Shown here piece after piece: positions 43,715 through 52,141 of a stretch of DNA of 64,000 nucleotides; position 1 is the stretch's first letter; every line of letters starts with the position of its first letter. A model generated the notes under the pieces. That model did not search any database and was not told where the DNA came from. It worked only from the letters and a program-made list of their open reading frames with translations. The position numbers were made by a program, and so were the translations under genes. Origin of the DNA: CBDHHC01 sp965263345 (GTDB lineage: Bacteria > Pseudomonadota > Alphaproteobacteria > Rhizobiales > CBDHHC01); contig CBDHHC010000024.1 in assembly GCA_965263345.1 (NCBI GenBank), positions 682,001 to 746,000 on the forward strand, given 5' to 3'.

Positions 43715-45037
43715 TTAAACGAGCATTTTCACAGGCTCTTCTATAAACTGTTTGAAAGCACCAAGGAGTTCGGCTCCTAATGCGCCATCAACAACTCTGT
43801 GATCACAAGATAATGTTACAGACATAACGGTGACAGCTTTAACATCATCACCTTTAATCATAGGACGTTTTTCACCTGCACCAACCGCAAGAATTGTAGC
43901 ATGAGGTGGGTTGATCACAGCATCAAACTTCTTAATGCCAAACATGCCTAAATTAGAAATAGACGTGGTTCCACCTTGATACTCATGCGGAGCTAGTCGT
44001 TTATTACGAGCTCTTGAAGCCATATCTTTCATCTCATTGGAAATCTCAGATAAGCTTTTCAACTCTGCATGACGAATAACTGGTGTAAACAACCCCCCTT
44101 CAACAGCAACGGCAACCCCAACATCAGAACTCTTATGACGAAGAATACCCTGTTCAGTCCATGTTGAATTTGCTCCAGGAACTGTCTGCAAGGCCATCGC
44201 TAAAGCTTTAATGATAAAGTCATTAACTGATAGCTTATAAGCATTTGGGCCTTCCTTTGGAGCAGACTCATTCATGCTCTTACGCGCCGTTAACAAAGCA
44301 TCAAGCTCACAATCAATAGTGAGATAAAAATGAGGGACATTTTGCTTTGACTCAACAAGACGAGAGGCAATTGTCTTACGCATACCATCAAGCGGAACAA
44401 CCTCATATGATCCAGGATCATATAAACTCATAATCTGTTCATCAGTCATGCCTGGAGAAATACGTTTTGCTTCAGAACCATTTGAAGACACCACGGCATT
44501 ACTTTGTGTTGGAACACCGTCCTTCATGGCTTTCAAAATATCAGATTTGACAATACGACCATGCGGCCCTGAGCCTTGCAGCATACTTAAATTGATCGAA
44601 TTTTCACTTGCTAGTCGTTTTGCAAGTGGGCTAGCAAAGACACGAGCTGAACCGTTAGCAGATCCATTAACTGCTACAGTCTTCGTTACATCTTCAGCCT
44701 TTAATTCTATCTCTTTTTGAGGGGAATCAGTTGCACTCTGACCTCTGGAGGCACCTGCTCCTGCACTATAAGCATCTAATGCAGACTGCTCTTCACCATC
44801 TTCCAATAAAACTGCAATTGGAACATTGACTGCTACACCAGAACTTCCTTCTTCAACAAGGATTTTTCCGATTGTCCCCTCATCAACAGCTTCGACTTCC
44901 ATAGTCGCTTTATCTGTCTCAATTTCGGCAATCACATCTCCAGCTTCAACTGCATCACCTTCTTTAACGTGCCATTTTGCAAGATTGCCCTCTTCCATAG
45001 TCGGTGAAAGTGCTGGCATGAGAATTGATATTGGCAT
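43715..45037 (-). CDS. pdhC: Dihydrolipoyl acetyltransferase (pyruvate dehydrogenase E2)
   Basis: About 440 residues. A lipoyl domain with IETDKATMEVEAVDEG (lipoylated Lys about residue 43), a linker, a peripheral-subunit binding domain (ASPLAKRLASENSINLSMLQGSGPHGRI) and a catalytic domain with VPHFYLTIDCELDALL, GGTTSISNLGMFGI and the active-site MSVTLSCDHRVVDGALGAEL. The start at 45037 has AAGGGA upstream and begins directly at the lipoyl domain; a longer frame would overlap the preceding gene. It transfers acetyl groups to CoA in the core of the complex. Confidence 0.96.
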   Translation of the reverse strand: MPISILMPALSPTMEEGNLAKWHVKEGDAVEAGDVIAEIETDKATMEVEAVDEGTIGKILVEEGSSGVAVNVPIAVLLEDGEEQSALDAYSAGAGASRGQSATDSPQKEIELKAEDVTKTVAVNGSANGSARVFASPLAKRLASENSINLSMLQGSGPHGRIVKSDILKAMKDGVPTQSNAVVSSNGSEAKRISPGMTDEQIMSLYDPGSYEVVPLDGMRKTIASRLVESKQNVPHFYLTIDCELDALLTARKSMNESAPKEGPNAYKLSVNDFIIKALAMALQTVPGANSTWTEQGILRHKSSDVGVAVAVEGGLFTPVIRHAELKSLSEISNEMKDMASRARNKRLAPHEYQGGTTSISNLGMFGIKKFDAVINPPHATILAVGAGEKRPMIKGDDVKAVTVMSVTLSCDHRVVDGALGAELLGAFKQFIEEPVKMLV

Positions 45038-45050
45038 GCTCTTTGATCCC

Positions 45051-45482
45051 TTAATTTGGTTCCATTTTCGCCCTGTCATGCGACCAGTTATATCCAAAAG
45101 TCAGGAAAAACAGTGCGAAATAAACAAAAAATCCAACAACACATCCAAACCCAACAGAAACTGTATAAAAATCCAGACTTATTGAGTTCAGTTCAATTGT
45201 TCCGTTTAAATAATCAAGTGGGGCGGTTGGTTCTTTAATTTGTTTCCAAGATTCAAGTACACCATCCCCAAATAACTTTATTCCTATTGTCAACAATGCA
45301 AGAAACAGTAAACCGAGTGAAAGCAATACAAAGGCTGTCATTTTTAACAAAACAGGAGCTCTATATAAAAAGAAATATAAGCCAGCGACATAAGCAGAAA
45401 CCATTCCAAAGAACATCGAAAAGATAGCTAAAATAGAATCTGCCATTGCCAAACGCAAAGTTAAAATCTCAGCCTCAGTCAT
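45051..45482 (-). CDS. Small membrane protein within the pdh operon
   Basis: 143 residues with four hydrophobic segments (ADSILAIFSMFFGMVSAYVAG, LLKMTAFVLLSLGLLFLALL and two nearer the C-terminus) and an intervening polar loop with WKQIKEPTAPLDYLNGTIE. No family is recognised. It is inserted between pdhB and pdhC, 25 bases after one and 13 before the other, on the same strand, so it is co-transcribed with the complex. Its function is unknown; a link to the membrane or to pyruvate uptake is only speculation. Confidence 0.72.
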   Translation of the reverse strand: MTEAEILTLRLAMADSILAIFSMFFGMVSAYVAGLYFFLYRAPVLLKMTAFVLLSLGLLFLALLTIGIKLFGDGVLESWKQIKEPTAPLDYLNGTIELNSISLDFYTVSVGFGCVVGFFVYFALFFLTFGYNWSHDRAKMEPN

Positions 45483-45507
45483 AACATAACGCCTAACACT
45501 CAGTTAT

Positions 45508-46869
45508 TTAAGATTTATACATTACTGATTTTGCAGCATCGACCACCTTCTCCGCAGAAGGTAATGCAAGCTTTTCTAAATTTGCAGCATATGGCATTGG
45601 TACATCTTCACCACTAACCTTGGTTGGTGGTGCATCCAAGAAATCAAATGCTTGTGCTGCAACAGCTGAACAAATTTCAGAACCGATAGAACAAACTGGC
45701 CATGCTTCCTCGACAGTCACAATTCTATTTGTTTTCTTAACGGACTCAAGAATAGTAGGCATATCAAGTGGTCTTAATGTTCTCAAATCGATGACCTCTG
45801 CTGAGATACCTTGTTGAGATAAAATCTCTGCAGCATCTAGAGTATAGGTCATACCTCGAGAGAATGAAACAAGAGTGACATCAGATCCCTCACGAACAAC
45901 CTTCGCCTTACCAATTGGCACAACCCAATCATCCAACTGAGGAACATCAAATGTACTACCATATAGCAACTCGTTTTCCAAAAAGACGATTGGATTTGGA
46001 TCGCGTATAGCAGCTTTAAGCAAGCCTTTTGCGTCAGCAGCAGAATAAGGTGCAACAACTTTCAATCCAGGAACATGTGCATACCAGGCCGAATAACACT
46101 GACTATGTTGTGCCGCGACACGAGATGCCGCACCATTTGGCCCTCTAAAGACAATTGGACACCCCATTTGGCCACCCGACATGTATAAAGTCTTAGCAGC
46201 TGAGTTAATAATCTGGTCAATGGCCTGCATACCAAAATTCCATGTCATAAACTCAACAATCGGCTTCAATCCACCAAGTGCTGCACCGACACCAATACCA
46301 GCAAAACCATGTTCTGTAATTGGTGTATCGATAACACGTTTATCGCCGAATTCATCAAGTAAGCCTTGCGTAACTTTATAAGCACCTTGATATTCAGCAA
46401 CTTCTTCACCCATGACAAACACATCTTCATCAGCGCGCATTTCCTCGGCCATTGCATCACGAAGAGCTTCACGAACAGTCAGGTTGACCATCTCAGTCCC
46501 TTCAGGAACATCTGGTTCTGGTTGAATATTTTGGATAACTGGGGCTTGGAGAGAAGTAGAATTTTCTGAGAGAGGAGAGGCTGTTTCAGTTTGGGCTGAT
46601 GTATTCGTGGTTACTGAACCGGAGTCATCATCACCTGTAATAACTGCAATTGGCGTATTAACTTTCACACCTTCAGAACCCTCTTGAATAAGGATTTGAC
46701 TAAGGGTTCCTTCATCAACAGCTTCAACTTCCATCGTAGCTTTATCTGTTTCAATTTCTGCGATAACATCACCAGAAGTAATCTCATCGCCTTCTTTTAC
46801 GAGCCATTTGGCTAACTTCCCCTCTTCCATCGTTGGGGACAAGGCTGGCATCAAAATTTCGGTTGGCAT
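45508..46869 (-). CDS. pdhB: Pyruvate dehydrogenase E1 beta subunit with lipoyl domain
   Basis: 453 residues. An N-terminal lipoyl domain (IETDKATMEVEAVDEG, Lys about residue 43) is joined by an acidic Ser/Thr-rich linker (about 85-125) to the transketolase-like beta subunit: TVREALRDAMAEEMRADEDVFVMGEEVAEYQGAYKVTQGL, DTPITEHGFAGIGVGAALGGLKPIVEFM and VEEAWPVCSIGSEI. A lipoylated E1 beta is characteristic of alphaproteobacteria. It pairs with PdhA for thiamine-diphosphate-dependent decarboxylation of pyruvate. Confidence 0.96.
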   Translation of the reverse strand: MPTEILMPALSPTMEEGKLAKWLVKEGDEITSGDVIAEIETDKATMEVEAVDEGTLSQILIQEGSEGVKVNTPIAVITGDDDSGSVTTNTSAQTETASPLSENSTSLQAPVIQNIQPEPDVPEGTEMVNLTVREALRDAMAEEMRADEDVFVMGEEVAEYQGAYKVTQGLLDEFGDKRVIDTPITEHGFAGIGVGAALGGLKPIVEFMTWNFGMQAIDQIINSAAKTLYMSGGQMGCPIVFRGPNGAASRVAAQHSQCYSAWYAHVPGLKVVAPYSAADAKGLLKAAIRDPNPIVFLENELLYGSTFDVPQLDDWVVPIGKAKVVREGSDVTLVSFSRGMTYTLDAAEILSQQGISAEVIDLRTLRPLDMPTILESVKKTNRIVTVEEAWPVCSIGSEICSAVAAQAFDFLDAPPTKVSGEDVPMPYAANLEKLALPSAEKVVDAAKSVMYKS

Positions 46870-46920
46870 ATTTTTATCTCTTACAATCGAAAGAAGTTAC
46901 AAACATACATATTTGTGAAA

Positions 46921-47958
46921 CTATGCAGGTAATAAAACATCTGTATACAGCTCAGAAACATCAGGCTCTGCATCATTTTGTGCAAATTCAGCTGATTCAT
47001 TAACAATTGAACGGATTTCTTTATCAATTGCTTTGAGTTCTTCTTCTGTTTTGTAACCTGCTTCTAGAATTCGGGAGCGCACCTGCTCGATAGGGTCTTG
47101 TTCTTGACGATATTTCTGAACTTCTTCCTTCGAACGATATTTTGCTGGGTCAGACATTGAGTGACCACGATATCTGTACGTTAGGATTTCCAGGATATAA
47201 GGACCATTCCCGCTTCTGACATAATCAACTGTCTTATCGGCAACGTCCTTAACCGCACGCACATCCATTCCATCAACTTGCTCACCGGGAATACCAAAAC
47301 TAACACCACGTTGAGATAGGTTGGTTGTAGAAGACGCTCTTTCAATTGAAGTTCCCATCGCATACTTATTATTCTCAATGATAAATATGATTGGTAGGTT
47401 CCAAAGTTTAGCCATATTAAAGGTTTCATAAACCTGGCCTTGGTTAGCAGCACCATCTCCGAAATAACAAAGATTAATCTTATCATTGCCCTTATATTTA
47501 TTCATAAAAGCAAGACCAGCGCCCAAAGGAACAGAAGCACCAACAATACCATGACCACCATAAAAGGCTTTCTCAATTGAGAACATGTGCATCGAGCCAC
47601 CTTTACCATGGGATAACCCGCCTTGACGACCTGTTAACTCAGCCATCACACCTTTTGGATCCATGCCACAAGCAAGCATATGTCCATGATCGCGATATGT
47701 TGTGATCACTTGATCACCTTCTTTAATAGCCATCTGCATACCAACAACAACAGCTTCCTGACCTATATACAGGTGACAAAAACCACCAATAAAGCCCATT
47801 CCGTATAGTTGCCCAGCTTTTTCCTCAAAGCGACGTATCAGAAGCATTTCGCGATATGCATGCATCTCTTCTTCTTGAGAAAAAGGTTTAACAGACACAT
47901 TGGAACTATTTAATATTCCTTGAGCAGCTTGGGACTGCTCTCCAATCTCTACCGTCAT
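46921..47958 (-). CDS. pdhA: Pyruvate dehydrogenase E1 alpha subunit
   Basis: 345 residues. The thiamine-diphosphate motif is LCYFGDGAANQGQVYETFNMAKLWNLPIIFIIENN (about residues 168-203). Phosphorylation-loop-like YRYRGHSMSDPAKYR and the early MLLIRRFEEKAGQLYGMGFIGGFCHLYIGQEA confirm E1 alpha. It is the first gene of the pdh operon and lies 51 bases before pdhB. It decarboxylates pyruvate and reduces the lipoyl group with PdhB. The longest start at 47958 is used; an SD-like GGGAGG lies upstream. Confidence 0.97.
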   Translation of the reverse strand: MTVEIGEQSQAAQGILNSSNVSVKPFSQEEEMHAYREMLLIRRFEEKAGQLYGMGFIGGFCHLYIGQEAVVVGMQMAIKEGDQVITTYRDHGHMLACGMDPKGVMAELTGRQGGLSHGKGGSMHMFSIEKAFYGGHGIVGASVPLGAGLAFMNKYKGNDKINLCYFGDGAANQGQVYETFNMAKLWNLPIIFIIENNKYAMGTSIERASSTTNLSQRGVSFGIPGEQVDGMDVRAVKDVADKTVDYVRSGNGPYILEILTYRYRGHSMSDPAKYRSKEEVQKYRQEQDPIEQVRSRILEAGYKTEEELKAIDKEIRSIVNESAEFAQNDAEPDVSELYTDVLLPA

Positions 47959-48108
47959 AGTACCTCCCTGAAAATATTCTATTAATTAATTACACGAGCC
48001 TCATAAATAAAACCAGTCCCTCACAATAATTTCCCATAACGCATTTCCAGGAATCAAAAAACAGCTATTTTAGTTTTGCAAACAAGATATAAATTACTCG
48101 CTACCAAT

Positions 48109-48411
48109 TTATTTTTTTACAGTAGGTTTCAAAATAATTATATCTGACGGCTCTGCTAAGTTTAATAATTCTCTAGCCTGTTCATCTAACATATCTGGGT
48201 CAATTTTTTGCGATTTCATAAGCTCTATATAATGATCTAATTTTCTACGATCATCAGTTAATTTAGAAAGCTGAACCTCAAGCCCTGACATTTTCTTTTT
48301 CAAAGCAATACGAGATCTCAACCCATTTTTCCCTTGCAAAGCGTGAAAAACAAAGTAACAAACTATCCCTAAAAGGACAAACATCGTTATAATTTTTTTA
48401 CTATTGTTCAT
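48109..48411 (-). CDS. ftsB: Septum formation initiator FtsB/DivIC-like
   Basis: About 100 residues. One membrane helix (IITMFVLLGIVCYFVFHAL) is followed by a basic-rich coiled coil (LRSRIALKKKMSGLEVQLSKLTDDRRKLDHYIELMKS) and the FtsB ending DMLDEQARELLNLAEPSDIII. FtsB bridges FtsL and FtsQ in the divisome. It precedes pdhA by 150 bases, as in many alphaproteobacteria (eno, ftsB, pdhA order). The start at 48411 is chosen because the longer TTG frame from 48441 has no ribosome site. Confidence 0.87.
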   Translation of the reverse strand: MNNSKKIITMFVLLGIVCYFVFHALQGKNGLRSRIALKKKMSGLEVQLSKLTDDRRKLDHYIELMKSQKIDPDMLDEQARELLNLAEPSDIIILKPTVKK

Positions 48412-48441
48412 GATTTTTTGAGTATAATTTTCTTTACGCAA

Positions 48442-48884
48442 ATATGAAAAAAGTGAATGTAAAGACTTTTCTAAGGTTTATTCGTTAAGTTTAAATTAAA
48501 CACTTCTGGTCCCAGATCACCTTATGCAACTCAAACCGAAAACATGAACCTATCTTACTTTTAAGATTCCTCATTTTTTGGCAAAAGAAATTTGATAAAT
48601 TTGCATAAAGAATCTGATTTATAACGACTGCAAGTCATGCATTTTTGGAATACCTAATATGACTTTCCCCTAACAATAAAGCATAATAAACTTTTTTTCC
48701 ATGGGAATCTTATACCTAAAAACACGTAAAAAAATAGGGCTTTAGCTAGTGTGAGTGATATTATGATATTCACGAAAAAAAAATGATAATTTTATTACTA
48801 AACTGACCACTGAAAAGAAATGAAAGATAAGTTTCTTTCATTCTTTTCAGCCAAATTATCAAATCATATTGAAGACTCTAACGA
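48442..48884. other. Intergenic region between eno and ftsB
   Basis: 443 bases with no gene supported on either strand. The right end holds the eno hairpin at 48810-48850. A second weaker inverted repeat lies near 48750-48773. The ftsB promoter should be in the left part, but no clear -35/-10 pair was identified. Confidence 0.5.
48810..48850 (-). terminator. Hairpin downstream of eno
   Basis: CTGAAAAGAAATGAAAG and CTTTCATTCTTTTCAG pair over 16 bp with one bulged A and an 8-base loop, 35 bases beyond the eno stop. No long T tract follows on the minus strand, so it may protect the 3' end of the eno mRNA as much as terminate transcription. Confidence 0.6.
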
Positions 48885-50159
48885 CTAAGCCTTTAAAATA
48901 GTCTTGCCTGCATATTCAGCAATATCATCAAGCTCTTCTTCAATACGAATAAGCTGATTATATTTTGCCAAACGGTCAGAACGAGCCAAAGATCCTGTTT
49001 TGATCTGCCCACAATTTGTGCCAACTGCCAAATCTGCAATGGTTGCATCTTCAGTTTCACCACTACGATGAGACATCACGGCTGTATAACGATTACGATG
49101 AGCCAGATCAACAGAATCTAAAGTTTCTGAAAGAGAACCAATCTGGTTGACTTTTACCAGTATAGAATTGCCAACACCTTTCTCAATTCCCTCAGCAAGG
49201 CGTTTAGTATTCGTCACAAATAAATCATCACCAACAAGCTGACATTTGCCACCAATCGCATCAGTAAGCATCTTCCAGCCTTCCCAGTCATCTTCAGCCA
49301 TACCATCTTCAATTGAGATAATTGGGTATCTAGACACAAGATCAGAGTAGAAAGACACCATATCAGACGCATCACGAACCACGCCTTCGCCTTTCATATT
49401 ATATTTTCCATCCGCATAAAACTCTGTAGAAGCCGAATCAAGGGCAAGATAAATATCTTCTCCAGGCTTATAACCTGCTGTTTCTATTGATTTCATAATA
49501 AAATCGATAGCATCATTGGTTGAATTCAGATTAGGTGCAAAACCGCCCTCATCACCAACATTTGTATTATGACCAGCTTCGCTAAGCGCTTTTTTCAAAG
49601 TATGGAACACTTCAGACCCCATACGAACAGCTTCTGAGATATTCTCAGCAGAAACAGGCATAATCATAAATTCTTGAATATCAATTGGATTATCAGCATG
49701 CTCGCCACCATTAATGATATTCATCATGGGAACAGGCAAGACACGCGAAGACGTCCCACCAATATAGCGGTAAAGTGGCAAACCACTTGCGATAGCAGCA
49801 GCTTTCGCAGTTGCAAGAGACACACCTAGGATCGCATTAGCGCCTAATCTTGCTTTATTAGGTGTCCCATCAAGCTCACACATAATTCGGTCAACACGGC
49901 GCTGATCTTCAGCATCAATGCCTTGTAGAGCATCAAAAATCTCACCATTCACCATTTCAACAGCTTGCGTAACGCCTTTACCCTTATAACGGTCACCACC
50001 ATCACGCAATTCATGCGCTTCATGAGCACCCGTAGAAGCCCCAGAAGGAACGGCAGCACGCCCCATTGAATCATCTTCTAATATGACATCAACCTCAACT
50101 GTTGGATTGCCTCGACTATCCAATATTTGACGGCTAATAATATCTACTATGGCAGTCAT
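48885..50159 (-). CDS. eno: Enolase
   Basis: 424 residues. DSRGNPTVEVDV (about residues 13-24), RAAVPSGASTGAHEA with the mobile catalytic loop, GANAILGVSLA, MMNIINGGEHADNPIDIQEFMIMP, metal ligand ISIEDGMAEDDW, LVGDDLFVTN, LVKVNQIGSLSET and SHRSGETEDATIADLAVGTNCGQIKTGSLARSDR are all present. It converts 2-phosphoglycerate to phosphoenolpyruvate. It is divergent from queC across a 151-base spacer. Confidence 0.98.
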   Translation of the reverse strand: MTAIVDIISRQILDSRGNPTVEVDVILEDDSMGRAAVPSGASTGAHEAHELRDGGDRYKGKGVTQAVEMVNGEIFDALQGIDAEDQRRVDRIMCELDGTPNKARLGANAILGVSLATAKAAAIASGLPLYRYIGGTSSRVLPVPMMNIINGGEHADNPIDIQEFMIMPVSAENISEAVRMGSEVFHTLKKALSEAGHNTNVGDEGGFAPNLNSTNDAIDFIMKSIETAGYKPGEDIYLALDSASTEFYADGKYNMKGEGVVRDASDMVSFYSDLVSRYPIISIEDGMAEDDWEGWKMLTDAIGGKCQLVGDDLFVTNTKRLAEGIEKGVGNSILVKVNQIGSLSETLDSVDLAHRNRYTAVMSHRSGETEDATIADLAVGTNCGQIKTGSLARSDRLAKYNQLIRIEEELDDIAEYAGKTILKA

Positions 50160-50310
50160 ATTTTCATTCTCCGTATATAGTAAGAAGCTATTTCTTAGGT
50201 AAAACTTGTCATTTTATGAATGAGCCCTTTAATAGCCTAGAGATTCAAGATGGAAAAGGGTACATTTCGTTCCATATAGATATTGTATCTATTATTATGT
50301 GTGAAAGATC

Positions 50311-51030
50311 ATGACAATTGAAAATTCAATAAATTCAGCATTAGTTTTATTTTCAGGCGGACAAGACTCAACAGTTTGTTTGGCCTGGGCCTTAAACAAA
50401 TACGATTATGTAGAAACGATCGGCTTTAATTATGGCCAGCGACATAAAATTGAATTGGACTGTCGACTTAAGATCTTTGAACAAATACATAAACTTTTCC
50501 CTGAATTCGATAAAAAGCTGGGAGAAGACCATATGTTACACCTCCCAACACTAGGCCAAATATCGGAGACAGCCCTCACCAGAGATGCTGAAATTGAAAT
50601 GACGGCCGCAGGACTACCAAATACATTCGTACCAGGCCGCAACTTGTTGTTTTTCACCTATGCAGCGGCATTAGCATACCGTAGAAAAATAAACACCCTG
50701 ATTGGTGGAATGTGCGAAACAGACTATTCAGGATATCCAGATTGTCGCAATGATACCCTGCAAACCCTAAAACAAGCCATTTCATTAGGAATGGACACAG
50801 AATACACCCTGGAAACACCTTTAATGTATATTGATAAAGCTGGCACTTGGGAGATGGCAAATACCCTGGGTGGAGAAAAACTCTTACAACTTATTAAAGA
50901 TCACAGCCATACCTGCTATCTTGGAGACCACACAACAAAGCATCAATGGGGCTATGGATGTGGACAATGCCCTGCTTGTGATTTAAGAGCGAAAGGCTAT
51001 CAAACTTGGCAATCAAATTTAAAAGACTAA
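50311..51030 (+). CDS. queC: 7-cyano-7-deazaguanine synthase QueC
   Basis: 239 residues. PP-loop LVLFSGGQDSTVCLAWAL (about residues 11-28), IGFNYGQRHKIELDCR, FVPGRNLLFFTYAAALA, and the C-terminal zinc site with four Cys in HTCYLGD...YGCGQCPACDLRAKGY. It converts 7-carboxy-7-deazaguanine to preQ0 using ATP and ammonia in queuosine synthesis. It is followed by queE six bases later. No preQ1 riboswitch was recognised upstream. Confidence 0.96.
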   Translation: MTIENSINSALVLFSGGQDSTVCLAWALNKYDYVETIGFNYGQRHKIELDCRLKIFEQIHKLFPEFDKKLGEDHMLHLPTLGQISETALTRDAEIEMTAAGLPNTFVPGRNLLFFTYAAALAYRRKINTLIGGMCETDYSGYPDCRNDTLQTLKQAISLGMDTEYTLETPLMYIDKAGTWEMANTLGGEKLLQLIKDHSHTCYLGDHTTKHQWGYGCGQCPACDLRAKGYQTWQSNLKD

Positions 51031-51036
51031 AGACAT

Positions 51037-51666
51037 ATGTATTCGGTTAAGGAAATCTATTACACACTCCAGGGCGAAGGCACCCATACAGGCCGACCTG
51101 CAATCTTTTGCCGTTTTGCTGGATGTAATTTATGGTCTGGCCTGGAACGAGACCGCTCAAAAGCCATCTGCCAGTTTTGCGATACTGACTTTGTTGGAAT
51201 TGATGGCCCTGGCGGTGGGAAATTTAAAACAGCCACTGACCTAGCAAAATCCTGCAAATCTCTCTGGCCAGACAATGCAAATTCTCGATTCATAGTCATA
51301 ACTGGTGGAGAGCCGATGCTTCAAGTCAATGAAGAACTCATAGAGGCACTTCACAATGAAGGCTTCGAAGTCGCAATCGAAACCAACGGCACCCTGCCCG
51401 TTCCAAGGTCTATTGACTGGATTTGCGTCAGCCCAAAAGCAAATACAAAACTAGTTCAAACTTCAGGTGACGAGTTAAAACTTGTCTACCCACAAGAAAC
51501 TCTACTTCCTAAGCAGATGGAACACCTAAATTTCAAATATTTTTATTTGCAACCTATGGATAGCAAGCAACAAAAACAAAATACGAAAGATGCTATTTCT
51601 TATTGTCTTAAACATCCACAATGGCAACTGAGTGTACAGATACATAAAGTTTTGGGAATTGATTAG
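51037..51666 (+). CDS. queE: 7-carboxy-7-deazaguanine synthase QueE
   Basis: 209 residues and a radical SAM enzyme with the unusual QueE spacing. Motifs are IYYTLQGEGTHTGRPAIFCRFAGCNLW with the first Cys (about residue 31), then CQFCDTDFVG with the other two (C-x14-C-x2-C). A FVVITGGEPMLQ-like VITGGEPMLQ and VAIETNGTLP follow. It rearranges CPH4 to 7-carboxy-7-deazaguanine, the substrate of QueC encoded upstream. QueD and the later queuosine genes are not in the window. Confidence 0.95.
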   Translation: MYSVKEIYYTLQGEGTHTGRPAIFCRFAGCNLWSGLERDRSKAICQFCDTDFVGIDGPGGGKFKTATDLAKSCKSLWPDNANSRFIVITGGEPMLQVNEELIEALHNEGFEVAIETNGTLPVPRSIDWICVSPKANTKLVQTSGDELKLVYPQETLLPKQMEHLNFKYFYLQPMDSKQQKQNTKDAISYCLKHPQWQLSVQIHKVLGID

Positions 51667-51669
51667 ACC

Positions 51670-52137
51670 ATGACAGAAAAGCAGGAAGAAATAGCTAAGT
51701 CTATTAACTCTCACCTCCCACAAAAAATATGGCAGGCACGTGGGGGCTGGGGAGGCTTTTTGACATTTGACATGGGTGAAAAGATTAAAAACCCCTCAAC
51801 AGATGATCAAGCTCCTCCATATAGAGGAAGCGTTCATCTTTGGATCTATTTATGTGATTGGGTTTTGTACCGTGAAGACGAAGAAATATTATCCAGTGAA
51901 GTTGTGTTCAACGAAAAAATTTTTAACCTCGCTCTCTCACCTCTTAATAATGCCAATCTTATCTACATAAAAGAGGTTAATTCAGATATTGAAATCACGT
52001 TCAGCAATGATTGCAAATTGCACCTCATGCCAAATTTAGACTGGTCAAATGAAGATGCCGATTTATTTATTCTCTACGTTCAAAACCATCCAACAATTTC
52101 TTATTCTCTGGCAAGAGGTTTCCATATGGGAGAATAA
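51670..52137 (+). CDS. Uncharacterised 155-residue protein
   Basis: No named family is recognised. The protein is cytoplasmic, with no signal or membrane segment. Conserved-looking blocks are WQARGGWGGFLTFDMGEKI (about residues 18-36), GSVHLWIYLCDWVLYREDEEIL (about 50-71), and SDIEITFSNDCKLHLMPNL. The GxGGFLTFDxG ... HLWIY pattern resembles a group of small hypothetical proteins with GSFLTFEFG and HLWIYCC motifs (from memory). It starts 3 bases after queE and is probably co-transcribed with it, converging on the SUKH protein 4 bases away. An immunity- or defence-related role is conceivable from that neighbour but unproven. Confidence 0.7.
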   Translation: MTEKQEEIAKSINSHLPQKIWQARGGWGGFLTFDMGEKIKNPSTDDQAPPYRGSVHLWIYLCDWVLYREDEEILSSEVVFNEKIFNLALSPLNNANLIYIKEVNSDIEITFSNDCKLHLMPNLDWSNEDADLFILYVQNHPTISYSLARGFHMGE

Positions 52138-52141
52138 GCTC

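Noticed and set aside
50160..50310. A preQ1 riboswitch before queC
   Set aside because: The short spacer lacks the preQ1-I/II consensus hairpin and pseudoknot sequences that I could recognise.
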